From positions 1,984,001 through 2,048,000 of the forward strand of contig NZ_CP101466.1 of the NCBI RefSeq assembly GCF_024362385.1: a DNA stretch of 64,000 bases, given 5' to 3'. Source of the DNA: Arthrobacter sp. DNA4 (GTDB lineage Bacteria > Actinomycetota > Actinomycetes > Actinomycetales > Micrococcaceae). Shown piece by piece: positions 33,252 to 41,849 of this stretch (positions are counted from its first letter, which is position 1; every line of letters begins with the position of its first letter). The notes under the pieces were generated by a model. The model had not been told where the DNA came from. It searched no databases and saw nothing but the letters and a program-made list of their open reading frames with translations. A program made the position numbers and the translations under genes.

Positions 33252-33965
33252 TCAATGCCAGCGTCTCCCCAGGAACGTCACAGCGGCGGTGATCGCGATG
33301 CCGAGGGCGATCGGGACGCTGAGATGGATCTGGAGCAGGAGTACTCCGATGGCGGCCCCGGCGAACATAGCGAGGACAGCGCCCAGCCGTCGGTTGAGTA
33401 ACCGGGGCCGTTGCTTGCCCACAAGTGACTCTCCGGCGAGGGAGGTCATGGTGGAAGTAATGACCACTGTGGTCATGTCCCGTACGCCCAAATGCCGCGC
33501 AATCAGGGCCTGGGAGCCCATGTGCATGGCGATAAGGGCGGCAACAATGACACGAATGGACTGGTGGCCGACGTCTTCCACGATGAGCGAGATGGCGGCG
33601 GTTCCCGTCAACGCGATACAACCCGCTGTGAGAAGGAGCGTGACCCTGCGGTTCCAGCCTTTCGGGCTTGACTGGAGCGTAAATCCGGCAACCGCCGCGC
33701 CGAGGAGAAAAGCGCCGAGTGCTACCAGTGGGCCCAACGTTGGCAGGTTCGCGGCCCCGGCCAGCGCCATCGCAAGAATCACCACGTTGCCGGTCATGTT
33801 TCCGGTGAAGACGTGATCGAGTCCAAGGTAGCCGACCGCGTCAACCACACCTGTAACGAGCGTGAGGGCCATCATGAGCATCAGTCGGAACTTTTCCGGA
33901 GACGACGCATTTTCTTGTGGGGTAGAGGCGGTTTTGATACCTGAGCCGTCTACAGCTGATGTCAT
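33252..33965 (-). CDS. DUF1275 (YoaK-like) membrane protein
   Basis: A 237-residue membrane protein with about six helices and the family hallmark FTGNMTGN near residue 53, followed by paired hydrophobic helices and a basic end. The family's function is unknown; transport has been suggested. It lies downstream of the methionine synthase operon on the same strand, separated by two hairpins, so it is probably transcribed on its own. No link to sulfur metabolism is shown by the sequence. Confidence 0.87.
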   Translation of the reverse strand: MTSAVDGSGIKTASTPQENASSPEKFRLMLMMALTLVTGVVDAVGYLGLDHVFTGNMTGNVVILAMALAGAANLPTLGPLVALGAFLLGAAVAGFTLQSSPKGWNRRVTLLLTAGCIALTGTAAISLIVEDVGHQSIRVIVAALIAMHMGSQALIARHLGVRDMTTVVITSTMTSLAGESLVGKQRPRLLNRRLGAVLAMFAGAAIGVLLLQIHLSVPIALGIAITAAVTFLGRRWH

Positions 33966-33987
33966 GGTTTAAGGGATCCTTCATCAT

Positions 33988-34014
33988 GAGGGGTGGTCTC
34001 TATGACCACCCCTC
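33988..34014. terminator. Hairpin upstream of DUF1275 gene
   Basis: A perfect 11-bp stem (33988-33998 and 34004-34014) with loop TCTAT, about 130 bp beyond the flavin reductase stop. No U tract. Probably part of the terminator region of the methionine synthase operon. Confidence 0.55.
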
Positions 34015-34040
34015 GGACATGCTTGTTGGTGGTTTTGATG

Positions 34041-34072
34041 GACTGGCAGGCAACTAAGGCGCTGCCAGTCCT
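34041..34072. terminator. Second hairpin after the methionine synthase operon
   Basis: A perfect 10-bp stem (34041-34050 and 34063-34072) with a 12-nt loop, 69 bp past the flavin reductase stop on the minus strand. It lacks a U run. Confidence 0.5.
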
Positions 34073-34140
34073 CCGGGGATCTGCGCCGGCGACTAGGGCG
34101 CCATCGTAGCGGCGACGCGCAATCATTGTTGGCGCGGCGC

Positions 34141-34713
34141 TCAGGCTTCAAGCTTGGAATGCTCGCCCAGGCGGTGCCATGAACGGTTGTGGTAGACCAG
34201 GGCGTCGCCGGGTTCGCCCGCTTGGACGTCACGCATCACGTGTGACTCCAGGGCGTGAACGGCGACGATGGTGGAGGTTCCCACCTCCATCCGGTTGATG
34301 ACGGCGCAGCGCACCCAGGCGCGCACATCCTCATAGACCGCTTCGCCGGTCGCCAGGGCCGACCAGCGGTGCGTCTGGTCAAAGCGGTCGGCGCCGGGGG
34401 TCGCGCCAAACTTGGCCAGGTCGACGTCGTGCGCGTCCAGGAGGTGCACGACGACGGTTTCGGCGCGCGACAGCACCGCGGACGCAGAGGACAGTGCCGA
34501 GACCGAGAAAATGAGCAGCGGAGGTTCTGCGCTCACTGACACGACCGACGAGACCGTCAGCGCCACCGGTCCGTCGCCTGCATCCGCCGTCACGACGGCG
34601 ACACCTCCCGGGTGGCCACGGAACAGTGCTTTGAAGTCGTCGGCCGACAGGGAGGACGGGAAGCTTTGCTCCGGGCCCCCAAGCCACGTGTCCGTAGGGT
34701 AGGCGTGAAACAT
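34141..34713 (-). CDS. Flavin reductase family protein in the methionine synthase operon
   Basis: A 190-residue FMN-binding split-barrel protein of the HpaC/DIM6 type: FKALFRGHPGGVAVVTADAGDGPVALTVSS, SAEPPLLIFSVSALSSA, and the late acidic/aromatic part WVRCAVINRMEVGTSTIVAVHALESH. It would supply reduced flavin from NAD(P)H. It starts 2 bp after the MesD-type stop and is the third gene of the operon. Its presence fits a requirement for oxygen and reduced flavin in methyl transfer, which is an inference. Confidence 0.87.
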   Translation of the reverse strand: MFHAYPTDTWLGGPEQSFPSSLSADDFKALFRGHPGGVAVVTADAGDGPVALTVSSVVSVSAEPPLLIFSVSALSSASAVLSRAETVVVHLLDAHDVDLAKFGATPGADRFDQTHRWSALATGEAVYEDVRAWVRCAVINRMEVGTSTIVAVHALESHVMRDVQAGEPGDALVYHNRSWHRLGEHSKLEA

Positions 34714-34715
34714 CC

Positions 34716-35762
34716 CTATGACGCCGTGGGGGCGGAGCGGCGGAGTTCCCGGCGGACGATGTCCGTCCCTGCACTGAGGGCACTCAGCTTGGCGAGGGCG
34801 ACATCCCGGGGGAACGGGGCCATGCCGCAGTTGGAGCTGGGGATGAGCTTGTCCGCATCAACGAACTGCAGTGCCTTGCGGAGGGTGTCGGCGACCTCCT
34901 CCGGCGTCTCGATGGCCTCGCTGGCGACGTCGATCGCGCCCAGCATGACTTTCTTGCCGCGGAGGAGCTCGATGAGGTCCATGGGCACGTGGGAGTTCTG
35001 GGATTCCAGCGAGATGATATCGATGCTGGAGCTCTGCAGCAGCGGGAACGTTTCCTCGTACTGACGCCACTGTGAGCCGAGCGTCGCCTTCCAGTCATTA
35101 TTCGCCTTGATCCCGTAGCCGTAGCAGATATGCACGGCGGTCTCCGCACGCAGTCCTTCCGCCGCCCTCTCAAGTGCAGCCACGCCCCAGTCCTTGACCT
35201 CATCAAGGAAGACATTGAACGCGGGCTCATCGAACTGGATGATGTCCACGCCCGCGGCCTCCAGTTCCTTCGCCTCCTGGTTCAGGATCGTGGCGAACTC
35301 CCAGGCCAGCTTCTCGCGGCTCTTGTAGTGGTCATCGTAGAGTGTGTCCACCATCGTCATCGGGCCGGGAAGAGTCCATTTGATCGGCTTGTCGGTGGTA
35401 GCGCGGAGGAATTTTGCGTCGTCGACGAATACCGGCTTTTCGCGGTGCACCGGTCCGACGACGGTCGGCACGCTCGCGTCGTACCGGTCACGGATGCGCA
35501 CGGTCTTGCGCTGTTCAAAGTCGACGCCGCTGAGATGCTCGATGAAGGTCGTGACGAAGTGCTGGCGGGTTTGCTCGCCGTCGCTGACGATGTCGATGCC
35601 GCGCCGGCTCTGCTCGTGGATGGCGATGCGCAGCGCATCCTGCTTGCCCTCGAGCAGCGCATCTCCCTCCAGCTTCCATGGGGACCAGAGAGTTTCCGGC
35701 TGTGCGAGCCACGATGGTTTCGGCAGGCTTCCGACAAGGGTGGTGGGCAAGAGTGTGTTCAT
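34716..35762 (-). CDS. mesD: Core MetE-type methionine synthase (MesD-like)
   Basis: A 348-residue protein covering only the catalytic MetE C-terminal barrel, with no N-terminal folate domain. Zinc ligands are in place: His211 and Cys213 (HICYGYG), Glu253 (SLESQNSH) and Cys312 (SSNCGMAP). The homocysteine-binding segment QFDEPAF is at 177-183. It transfers a methyl group to homocysteine to form methionine. Proteins of this MesD type in aerobic bacteria work without methyl-folate or cobalamin but need DUF1852 and oxygen. The DUF1852 gene lies 20 bp upstream and a flavin reductase follows. ATG 35762 has GGAGAA upstream. The methyl donor is unknown. Confidence 0.88.
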   Translation of the reverse strand: MNTLLPTTLVGSLPKPSWLAQPETLWSPWKLEGDALLEGKQDALRIAIHEQSRRGIDIVSDGEQTRQHFVTTFIEHLSGVDFEQRKTVRIRDRYDASVPTVVGPVHREKPVFVDDAKFLRATTDKPIKWTLPGPMTMVDTLYDDHYKSREKLAWEFATILNQEAKELEAAGVDIIQFDEPAFNVFLDEVKDWGVAALERAAEGLRAETAVHICYGYGIKANNDWKATLGSQWRQYEETFPLLQSSSIDIISLESQNSHVPMDLIELLRGKKVMLGAIDVASEAIETPEEVADTLRKALQFVDADKLIPSSNCGMAPFPRDVALAKLSALSAGTDIVRRELRRSAPTAS

Positions 35763-35782
35763 GATTGGGAATTCTCCGTTGG

Positions 35783-36775
35783 TCAGTTGACGAGAGCGGG
35801 GTAGTTGGCGGTCCACTGGTCCAACAGGTCCTTGTGGGGCGTGATGAAGTGCTCCTCCGTGTACTTCGCCTGCGTGACCGCGAGCTGGCTGCGCTCGACG
35901 CGGTCGTACGCGATCTGGGTCCGCGAGTAATCCTGCTCTCCCAGGCTCGGCTGGTAGACGGCGGCGGCGGCCGAGTTCGCGTTGTAGACCTCCGGGCGGT
36001 AGATCTTCTGGAAGGTCTCCATGGTGCTGATCGTGCCGATGAGCTGCAGGTTGGTGTAGTCGTTGAGCAGGTCGCCGCGGAAATAGAAGGCGAGCGGAGC
36101 CACGCTGCCGCGCGGCATGAAGTAGCGGACCCGCAGCCCCATTTTCGCGAAGTACGCGTCCGTCAGGGAGTAATCGTCCTGCTGGTACTCGACGCCCAGG
36201 ACCGGGTGACGGTTCCCGGTTTGCCGGTATGTCTTGCTCGTGGAGACGCTGATGCAGACCACTGGCGGCTGCGGGAAGCGTTCCTGGCATTCCGGGGAAT
36301 CGAGGAAGTGCTGGAACAGCTTGCCGTGAAGGTCGCCGAAGTCCTCGGGGACGGTGGGCTTGCCTGAGTCCCCTGCTGCCGCCGGCAGTACGACGCTGAA
36401 GTCGAAGTCGCGGACGTAGGACGAGAAGTTGTTCCCGACGATTCCTTGGTGGCGGACCCCGTTCAGCAGGTCGACGATCTGGATGTCGAGAACCTCGAAC
36501 AGGGGGAACTGCTGATCCGTGCCGTCCGAGGTGAGCTGTATCTGCACGGAGACGATATTAAGCTCGAGCGTGTAGCGGTCCCGGTCCGGGTTGTCCCAGT
36601 CTGCGAGATCGTTGAAACGGCGCCGGATCATGGTCAAGGCGTTGCGGAGGTTCTCCTGGCGGTGCTCGCCCCGTGCGAGGTTGGCGAAGTTCGTCGTGAT
36701 CCGGGAGCCTTCGGACGGGGAGTAGTCCTCGTCGAAGCGGGTCGTGGTGATACTGAACGTAAAGTCGTCTGCCAT
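35783..36775 (-). CDS. mesX: DUF1852 protein, partner of MesD-type methionine synthase (MesX)
   Basis: A 330-residue cytoplasmic protein that fits DUF1852: FTFSITTTRFDEDYSPSEGSR at the start, RRRFNDLADWDNPDRDRY, the HPVLGVEYQQDDYSLTDAYF centre and LGEQDYSRTQIAYDRVERSQ near the end. DUF1852 is required with oxygen for MesD activity in aerobic bacteria; its chemistry is unknown. ATG 36775 gives the family length. It is the first gene of the operon, followed after 20 bp by mesD and then the flavin reductase, and is divergent from LysR. It may release or carry the methyl group in an oxygen-dependent step (inference). Confidence 0.85.
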   Translation of the reverse strand: MADDFTFSITTTRFDEDYSPSEGSRITTNFANLARGEHRQENLRNALTMIRRRFNDLADWDNPDRDRYTLELNIVSVQIQLTSDGTDQQFPLFEVLDIQIVDLLNGVRHQGIVGNNFSSYVRDFDFSVVLPAAAGDSGKPTVPEDFGDLHGKLFQHFLDSPECQERFPQPPVVCISVSTSKTYRQTGNRHPVLGVEYQQDDYSLTDAYFAKMGLRVRYFMPRGSVAPLAFYFRGDLLNDYTNLQLIGTISTMETFQKIYRPEVYNANSAAAAVYQPSLGEQDYSRTQIAYDRVERSQLAVTQAKYTEEHFITPHKDLLDQWTANYPALVN

Positions 36776-36873
36776 GTGCTGCCAATCCGTTGTCGATGGG
36801 CCGGAGACGGCCTTCCAGAAGGGGTTGAGTCCATGGTGCAACCTTTCCGCTGGTATCGGGTAACTAGGCGCTG

Positions 36874-36889
36874 CTATGCATTCATATAG
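36874..36889. promoter_or_regulatory. Candidate LysR box between mesX and LysR genes
   Basis: CTAT (36874-36877) and ATAG (36886-36889) flank an 8-bp spacer in the 123-bp divergent region. This is the dyad type used by LysR regulators. A TATAGA hexamer at 36885-36890 lies 8 bp before the LysR ATG, so that gene may have a very short leader. Confidence 0.4.
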
Positions 36890-36898
36890 ACTCTTCCT

Positions 36899-37840
36899 AT
36901 GGCCCAAATTTCGAGCGGACTGACCCTGCAGCAGCTCCGCTACTTCATAGAAGTTGCAGCCGAGGGATCGATCTCCGCGGCTGCCGATCTTCTCTACGTA
37001 GCGCAGCCAACGATGTCCGCAGCGATGAAGGACCTTGAGGCCCGGGTGGGCCGTGCGCTCCTGGTTCGCTCCGCCCGCGGGGTCACCCTCACCGCAGACG
37101 GGGCAGAGTTCCTCGGCTATGCGAGGCAGGTCGTCGAGCAGTTCGCTCTCCTCGAGCAGCGCTACCTCGGCAGGCCGCCGATGCGACGTCTGCTCGGGGT
37201 GTCAACGCAGCACTACTCGTTCGCGGTGGACGCCTTCGTCCGGATGGTCAAGGCCACTGAGGTGGCCGAATACGAGTTCTCGCTCCGTGAGTCCCGCACC
37301 TGGGACATCATCGAGGATGTCCGGACGCTCCGCAGCGAGATAGGCATCCTCTACCGGAACGATTTCAACCGGAAGGTCATCGACAAGCTGCTCCGGGAAT
37401 CCGGGCTCGCGTTCACTCCGCTTTTCCTCGCCGATCCGCACATTTTCATTGCACGGAATAACCCGCTCGCCTCAAAAGAGCGTGCGACTCTCGCCGATCT
37501 CGCCGGCTTGCCGCGCCTAACTTTCGATCAAGGTGCGAACAACTCTTTCTACTTCGCCGAGGAGATTCTCTCCACCTTGTCCAGCAAGCAGGAGATCCGG
37601 GTCTCTGACCGGGCGACGATCTTCAACCTCATGATCGGGCTCCACGGCTACACGATCTCGACGGGCATCATCAGCGGGCAGCTCGACCCGGAGATCGTGG
37701 CCATCCCGCTCGACGTTGACGAACGCATCGAGATCGGCTGGATCGGTCACGCCGCGATTCCGCTTACCGACCAAGCGCAGGGCTACCTCAGGGAATTGCG
37801 GGCCGTCGTCGCCGAGTTCGGCGTAGCGCTACTCGACTGA
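36899..37840 (+). CDS. LysR family regulator divergent from the mesX-mesD operon
   Basis: A 313-residue LysR protein: helix-turn-helix in the first 65 residues (LTLQQLRYFIEVAAEGSISAAADLL, PTMSAAMKDLEARVG) and an effector domain with the usual two subdomains. It starts 123 bp from mesX in the opposite direction, the normal arrangement for a LysR regulator and its target. Methionine, homocysteine or O-acetylserine are possible effectors, by analogy with MetR and CysB; this is inference. Paired hairpins follow the stop. Confidence 0.9.
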   Translation: MAQISSGLTLQQLRYFIEVAAEGSISAAADLLYVAQPTMSAAMKDLEARVGRALLVRSARGVTLTADGAEFLGYARQVVEQFALLEQRYLGRPPMRRLLGVSTQHYSFAVDAFVRMVKATEVAEYEFSLRESRTWDIIEDVRTLRSEIGILYRNDFNRKVIDKLLRESGLAFTPLFLADPHIFIARNNPLASKERATLADLAGLPRLTFDQGANNSFYFAEEILSTLSSKQEIRVSDRATIFNLMIGLHGYTISTGIISGQLDPEIVAIPLDVDERIEIGWIGHAAIPLTDQAQGYLRELRAVVAEFGVALLD

Positions 37841-37912
37841 CCGCAGATCACACCCTGACATCCCCACGGCGGAAACCGGGGTGGAGGCACCCGTCAACTG
37901 AGGGAAAGATCG

Positions 37913-37970
37913 CCCAAGAAACCGCACCTTGCGGTGCTTCGTTGGGGCAGGGGGACGTCGAAGTCCCCCT
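37913..37970. terminator. Tandem hairpins after the LysR gene
   Basis: A bulged hairpin (37913-37926 with 37930-37946, loop CCT) is followed by a perfect 8-bp stem AGGGGGAC/GTCCCCCT (37949-37956 and 37963-37970). They lie about 75 bp after the LysR stop. Together they probably end that transcript. Confidence 0.6.
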
Positions 37971-38042
37971 GGGTCAGTCTAGGCGTGTGGCGGCTGTCCA
38001 AAACTGCATCCATGGGCCGTATTCTCCGTTGTCAGACCGCCG

Positions 38043-38059
38043 GACGTCAGGTTGGGGTG
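38043..38059. repeat. 17-bp direct repeat, copy 2
   Basis: Identical to 33128-33144 in the same orientation, 4.9 kb away. Confidence 0.5.
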
Positions 38060-38912
38060 TAGGTCAATCTGCAGTAAGAATCCCCAGCGCTGTTCCTTCA
38101 CGACAAGCTGCCGACACAGGAATTCTTAGTAGCTGTCACGAGTCGAAGCACGCGATTCTACGTAGCTGGCTACTCGTGGGGAACTTTTGGACGATGCAAA
38201 GGTTGAGGCCCCAGCAGGCCCTCGGCAGTGAGAGCAGCTACTCAGCGTTACCCAGTGACGTGCCGCCAATGACTGCGAAGTTGATGCGGGCAAGGGGACG
38301 AGCATCGCCTTCATCCAGTCGGGGCCGAGTTCGGAGGCGGGGAATGCTTCGAGCCACCGTTTGGCTCATCGTGGTCCGGATCCTGACAGGTTTCACATTC
38401 GAGTCGTGGATGCGGTTGGATGACCGCGGATGGGGGACCACACGCGCCCGCCCAGCGCCCGCTGATGATGATGATTCCGTGCGAGATGTTTGTAACAACG
38501 TCTCGACTTTTAAAGAAACTTTCTTCCTGCCATTGGTGTTGGCAGTCCCGCCCAAAGCATCATCAAACTCGCCTTCCCCGGTGTCCTCTTCATAATTCAC
38601 TTGAAAATGTGGGTCGTCGGCTTGTACCCGGGCTTATCGAGGGACCAATGATGACGCCGCGCAACGGTGTACCGGTGGGTAGATGTCGCGCGGTTTCGCT
38701 GGCTTGCCTTGAATTTCGCTACTTTCCGCAGCATGTCCTTGTGCGTCGGGTTTGCTCCGCGCGACGCCGTGTGATCTGCCGGTTACTCCCGGTTTCCCCG
38801 GATGAACGTCGCTCTTCTGCGGCGGTTTCTTCTCTGCTCTCATGGTGGACACAAGCCAGCCGGGCTAAGCGCCAGGCCCCCAACCCATCCCCGAAGCTCA
38901 GAAAGTCCGTCT

Positions 38913-39953
38913 ATGAGAAACCCGCAGATATCCCGAAGAACCTTCTCCGTCCTTGGCCTGGCCGCGGCCATGTCCGTCTCCTTGGTGGTGTCCGGCTGTG
39001 GGGGTCCGGCGACCGCGCAGGGCGGTTCCGGAGCGCCCGAGGTCACGGAATTGCGTTATGAGGGCTCGGCCAACAGCGTCAGCCTTCCCGAGCTCGCCGA
39101 GGACCTCGGCTACCTGGGGAACGTGAAGCTGAACTGGGTGGGAAACACCATCAGCGGGCTTACCAGCATTCAATCGGCTGCCACGGGTGCCACCGACTTT
39201 GGCGGTGCGTTCTCTGGTGCGGTGGTCAAGCTCATTGAGGCAGGTGCCCCGGTCACGGCGGTTATTAACTACTACGGGGAGGACGAGAAGACGTTCAATG
39301 GCTTCTACGTCAAGGACGACAGCCCGATCCGGTCCCCGCGCGATCTGATCGGCAAAAAGGTGGGCGTCAACACCCTGGGCGCGCACTCCGATGCAGTCTT
39401 GAACAGCTACCTGAAAAGGAACGGCCTCAGCCAGGAAGAGATCAAACAGGTCCAGCTCGTGGTCGTTCCGCCAAACGACACCGAGGAAGCAATCCGCCGC
39501 GGCCAGGTCGACGTCGGAGTCCTGGGAGGCGTGCTCCAGGACAACGCCGTCGCCAAGGGCGGCCTCCGTTCCCTCTTCAGCGACTTCGAACTGTTTGGAA
39601 CGTTCGCCGGCGGCCAGTACGTCCTGCGGAAAGACTTCATCCAGCAGAACCCCGAGACCGCGAAGATCTTCACCACCGGCGTGGCCAAGGCCATCGAATG
39701 GGAACGCACCACACCCCGCGAGGATGTCATCGCCCGCTTTACCAGCATCATCGAAAAGCGCCAGCGTAATGAAAGCACCGCGACGTTGAAGTACTGGAAG
39801 AGCGTCGGAGTGCTTACCAAGGGAGCTATCACCGATCAGGACTTCAGCCGCTGGTCAGACTGGCTGAAGGACACCGGCATCGTCACCGGGGACATCACAC
39901 CGTCCAAGTACTACACCAACGAATACAACGGATTGCTGAAGGCCTCATCATGA
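38913..39953 (+). CDS. ABC transporter substrate-binding lipoprotein, sulfonate type (SsuA/TauA-like)
   Basis: A 346-residue secreted lipoprotein. A twin-arginine-like start (SRRTFSVLGLAAAMSVSL) leads to lipobox VVSGC with Cys29. The mature part has the NMT1/SsuA-type pattern: SLPELAEDLGYLGNVKLNWV, GLTSIQSAATGATDFGGAFSGAV, DLIGKKVGVNTLGAHSDAVL. It binds an organosulfonate or sulfate ester outside the cell. The frame is open to 38802, but ATG 38913 gives a proper signal peptide. It overlaps the ATPase gene by 4 bp. Exact ligand is unknown. Confidence 0.88.
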   Translation: MRNPQISRRTFSVLGLAAAMSVSLVVSGCGGPATAQGGSGAPEVTELRYEGSANSVSLPELAEDLGYLGNVKLNWVGNTISGLTSIQSAATGATDFGGAFSGAVVKLIEAGAPVTAVINYYGEDEKTFNGFYVKDDSPIRSPRDLIGKKVGVNTLGAHSDAVLNSYLKRNGLSQEEIKQVQLVVVPPNDTEEAIRRGQVDVGVLGGVLQDNAVAKGGLRSLFSDFELFGTFAGGQYVLRKDFIQQNPETAKIFTTGVAKAIEWERTTPREDVIARFTSIIEKRQRNESTATLKYWKSVGVLTKGAITDQDFSRWSDWLKDTGIVTGDITPSKYYTNEYNGLLKASS

Positions 39954-40852
39954 CACAGACCGCCGCACCCAAGATCAGCCTGCAGAACGTCGGAAAGTCC
40001 TTCACCGTCAGGCCCACCAAGGACGCCCCGCTCGGTTCCACACTGACGGCCCTGGACGGGATCACCCTCGACGTCGCCGCCGGTGAGTTCCTCACCTTGG
40101 TGGGTCCCAGCGGGTCCGGGAAGACCACTCTCCTGGACCTCCTGGCCGGGCTTACCCGGCCGGATACTGGAAAGGTCCTGCTGGATGGCAAAAAGGTCAC
40201 GGGGCCGGGCAAGGACCGGGCTGTCGTCTTCCAGCAATACGCACTGTTTCCCTGGCGCACGGCAGCAGCCAACGTCTCCTTCGGGCTGGAAGGCCCGGGA
40301 CAGGACGGCAAACGCCTCAGCCGCAGGGAACGCGCAAAGAAAGCCCGAACCTACCTCGACCTTGTGGGCCTCGCCGGCTTCGAAGACCGCTACCCCCACG
40401 AACTATCCGGAGGAATGAAGCAGCGCGTGGCAATCGCCAGAAGCCTCGCCTATGAGCCGGATGTCCTGCTGATGGACGAGCCTTTCGCTGCCCTGGACGC
40501 CCAGACCCGCGAACAGTTGCAGGAAGAGCTGCTGCGGATCTGGCGGACCACCGGCAAGACCATCATCTTCATCACCCACGGCATCGATGAGGCGGTCTAC
40601 CTGGGCCAGCGCGTCGCCGTGCTCAGCTCACGCCCGGGCCGGCTCAAGGAAATCGTCCCCATCAACCTCGGCGACCGGACCGGCGACCGAGACGTCCGAT
40701 CCGACGCGGTCTTCGTCGAGCACCGGCACAAAGTCTGGGCGCTCCTTCACGACGAAGTCCTCAAGGCCCAGCAGGCTTACCACGCCAAGATTCTCCCCGA
40801 TGGCACCGCACCCGATGAAGCCCCGCAACCTATCAGTGGAAAGGCAGCCTGA
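39950..40852 (+). CDS. ABC transporter ATP-binding protein, sulfonate type (SsuB-like)
   Basis: A 300-residue ATPase with Walker A GPSGSGKTTLL, Q-loop VVFQQYALFPW, signature LSGGMKQRVAIARSLA, Walker B LLMDEPFAALD and switch His in IIFITHGIDEA. It energises uptake together with the adjacent binding protein and permease. It starts within the preceding stop (ATGA) and its stop overlaps the permease start (TGATG), so the three are translationally coupled. Confidence 0.92.
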   Translation: MTQTAAPKISLQNVGKSFTVRPTKDAPLGSTLTALDGITLDVAAGEFLTLVGPSGSGKTTLLDLLAGLTRPDTGKVLLDGKKVTGPGKDRAVVFQQYALFPWRTAAANVSFGLEGPGQDGKRLSRRERAKKARTYLDLVGLAGFEDRYPHELSGGMKQRVAIARSLAYEPDVLLMDEPFAALDAQTREQLQEELLRIWRTTGKTIIFITHGIDEAVYLGQRVAVLSSRPGRLKEIVPINLGDRTGDRDVRSDAVFVEHRHKVWALLHDEVLKAQQAYHAKILPDGTAPDEAPQPISGKAA

Positions 40853-41760
40853 TGAGCGCACCAACTCTGACCTCAGACGCACACTCCACCACCCAGGCCT
40901 CAACAACTCCCCAGGCGGGTGACGCGGCACCGCGCAGACACGCTGTCCCTGCAACGGGTCTTTCCCTGGTCAAACGCGGTGCAGTGAACGGCGGCCGTGC
41001 CCTCTGGAGGGCCGGCGCGGTCCTGCTGTTCCTGCTTTTATGGGAACTCGGGCCCCTCTATCTCGCCCCCGACTCCACCCGGGTGTTCCTGCCGCCCTTG
41101 CACGAAGTCCTCTCCGCCCTTGGCGCACTGATCGCCAAAGGCCAACTGCAAAACCACCTCGGCGCCAGCCTCACCCGCTCCGCGTCCGGATTCGGCATCG
41201 CCGTGGTTTCCGCCGTCGTACTGGGACTGCTCGTTGCCTGGTACGGAGCTCTTGACCGGTTTCTGAACCCCCTGCTGGAGGTCTTCCGGAATACCGCCGC
41301 GCTGGCCCTGCTTCCCGTGTTTACGCTGCTGCTCGGGATCGGTGAAACCTCGAAGATCAGCATCGTGGCGTACGCCGCTTTCTTTCCGGTGCTCCTGAAC
41401 ACGATCGCCGGGGTCCGGACCGTGGACCCCTTGTTGATCAGGGCGGCCCGCTCTCTGGGGCTGTCGAACTTCACGCTGTTTCAGAAAGTCATCCTTCCGT
41501 CAGCGGTACCGACCATTTTCACCGGCATCCGCATGGCAGGGACCTCATCCATCCTTGTCCTCATCGCCGCCGAAATGGTCGGGGCCAAGGCCGGCCTGGG
41601 CTACCTCATCGTCAACTCTCAAAGCAGCTTCCTCATCCCGGACATGTACGCCGGCATCCTGACCGTGTCGCTGCTGGGTCTGGCCGTGAACTACCTGTTG
41701 GTCGGCGTCGAACGCCACTTTTCCCGCTGGCGCACCGCCGTCGGCTCAGGGAACGGCTAG
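40852..41760 (+). CDS. ABC transporter permease, sulfonate type (SsuC-like)
   Basis: A 302-residue membrane protein with about six helices after a 45-residue polar N-terminus. The EAA-type loop (DPLLIRAARSLGLSNFTLFQKVILPSAVPTIF) contacts the ATPase. The sequence fits SsuC/TauC permeases. It completes the transporter encoded from 38913 and is followed after 89 bp by the TauD-like dioxygenase. Confidence 0.92.
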   Translation: MSAPTLTSDAHSTTQASTTPQAGDAAPRRHAVPATGLSLVKRGAVNGGRALWRAGAVLLFLLLWELGPLYLAPDSTRVFLPPLHEVLSALGALIAKGQLQNHLGASLTRSASGFGIAVVSAVVLGLLVAWYGALDRFLNPLLEVFRNTAALALLPVFTLLLGIGETSKISIVAYAAFFPVLLNTIAGVRTVDPLLIRAARSLGLSNFTLFQKVILPSAVPTIFTGIRMAGTSSILVLIAAEMVGAKAGLGYLIVNSQSSFLIPDMYAGILTVSLLGLAVNYLLVGVERHFSRWRTAVGSGNG

Positions 41761-41849
41761 CAAAACCGCAAGCACCATCGCCCTCCACCGCAAAAGAACT
41801 GCACCGTAACGCACTGAGCTGCACAAATCGAACTGCAAAGGAAACCATC

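Larger units (their letters stand above)
37841..38912. other. 1.07-kb region without a confident gene
   Basis: It holds the tandem hairpins, the second copy of the 17-bp repeat (38043-38059) and the upstream region of the sulfonate transporter. Open frames on both strands between 37942 and 38801 are low-complexity or Arg/Ser-rich and lack ribosome-binding sites. It may be decayed sequence around an insertion boundary. Confidence 0.5.

Noticed and set aside
35763..36290. N-terminal extension of the MesD frame that could look like a folate domain
   Set aside because: It lies entirely over the DUF1852 gene, is Pro/Arg/Gly-rich and has no MetE N-terminal pattern; the true start is the ATG at 35762.
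37861..37905. Cobalamin-riboswitch-like stretch after the LysR gene
   Set aside because: The B12-box core is missing and no cobalamin-related gene follows.
37942..38600. Possible genes on both strands in the 37.9-38.6 kb gap
   Set aside because: Frames are low-complexity, lack ribosome-binding sites and show no recognisable fold.
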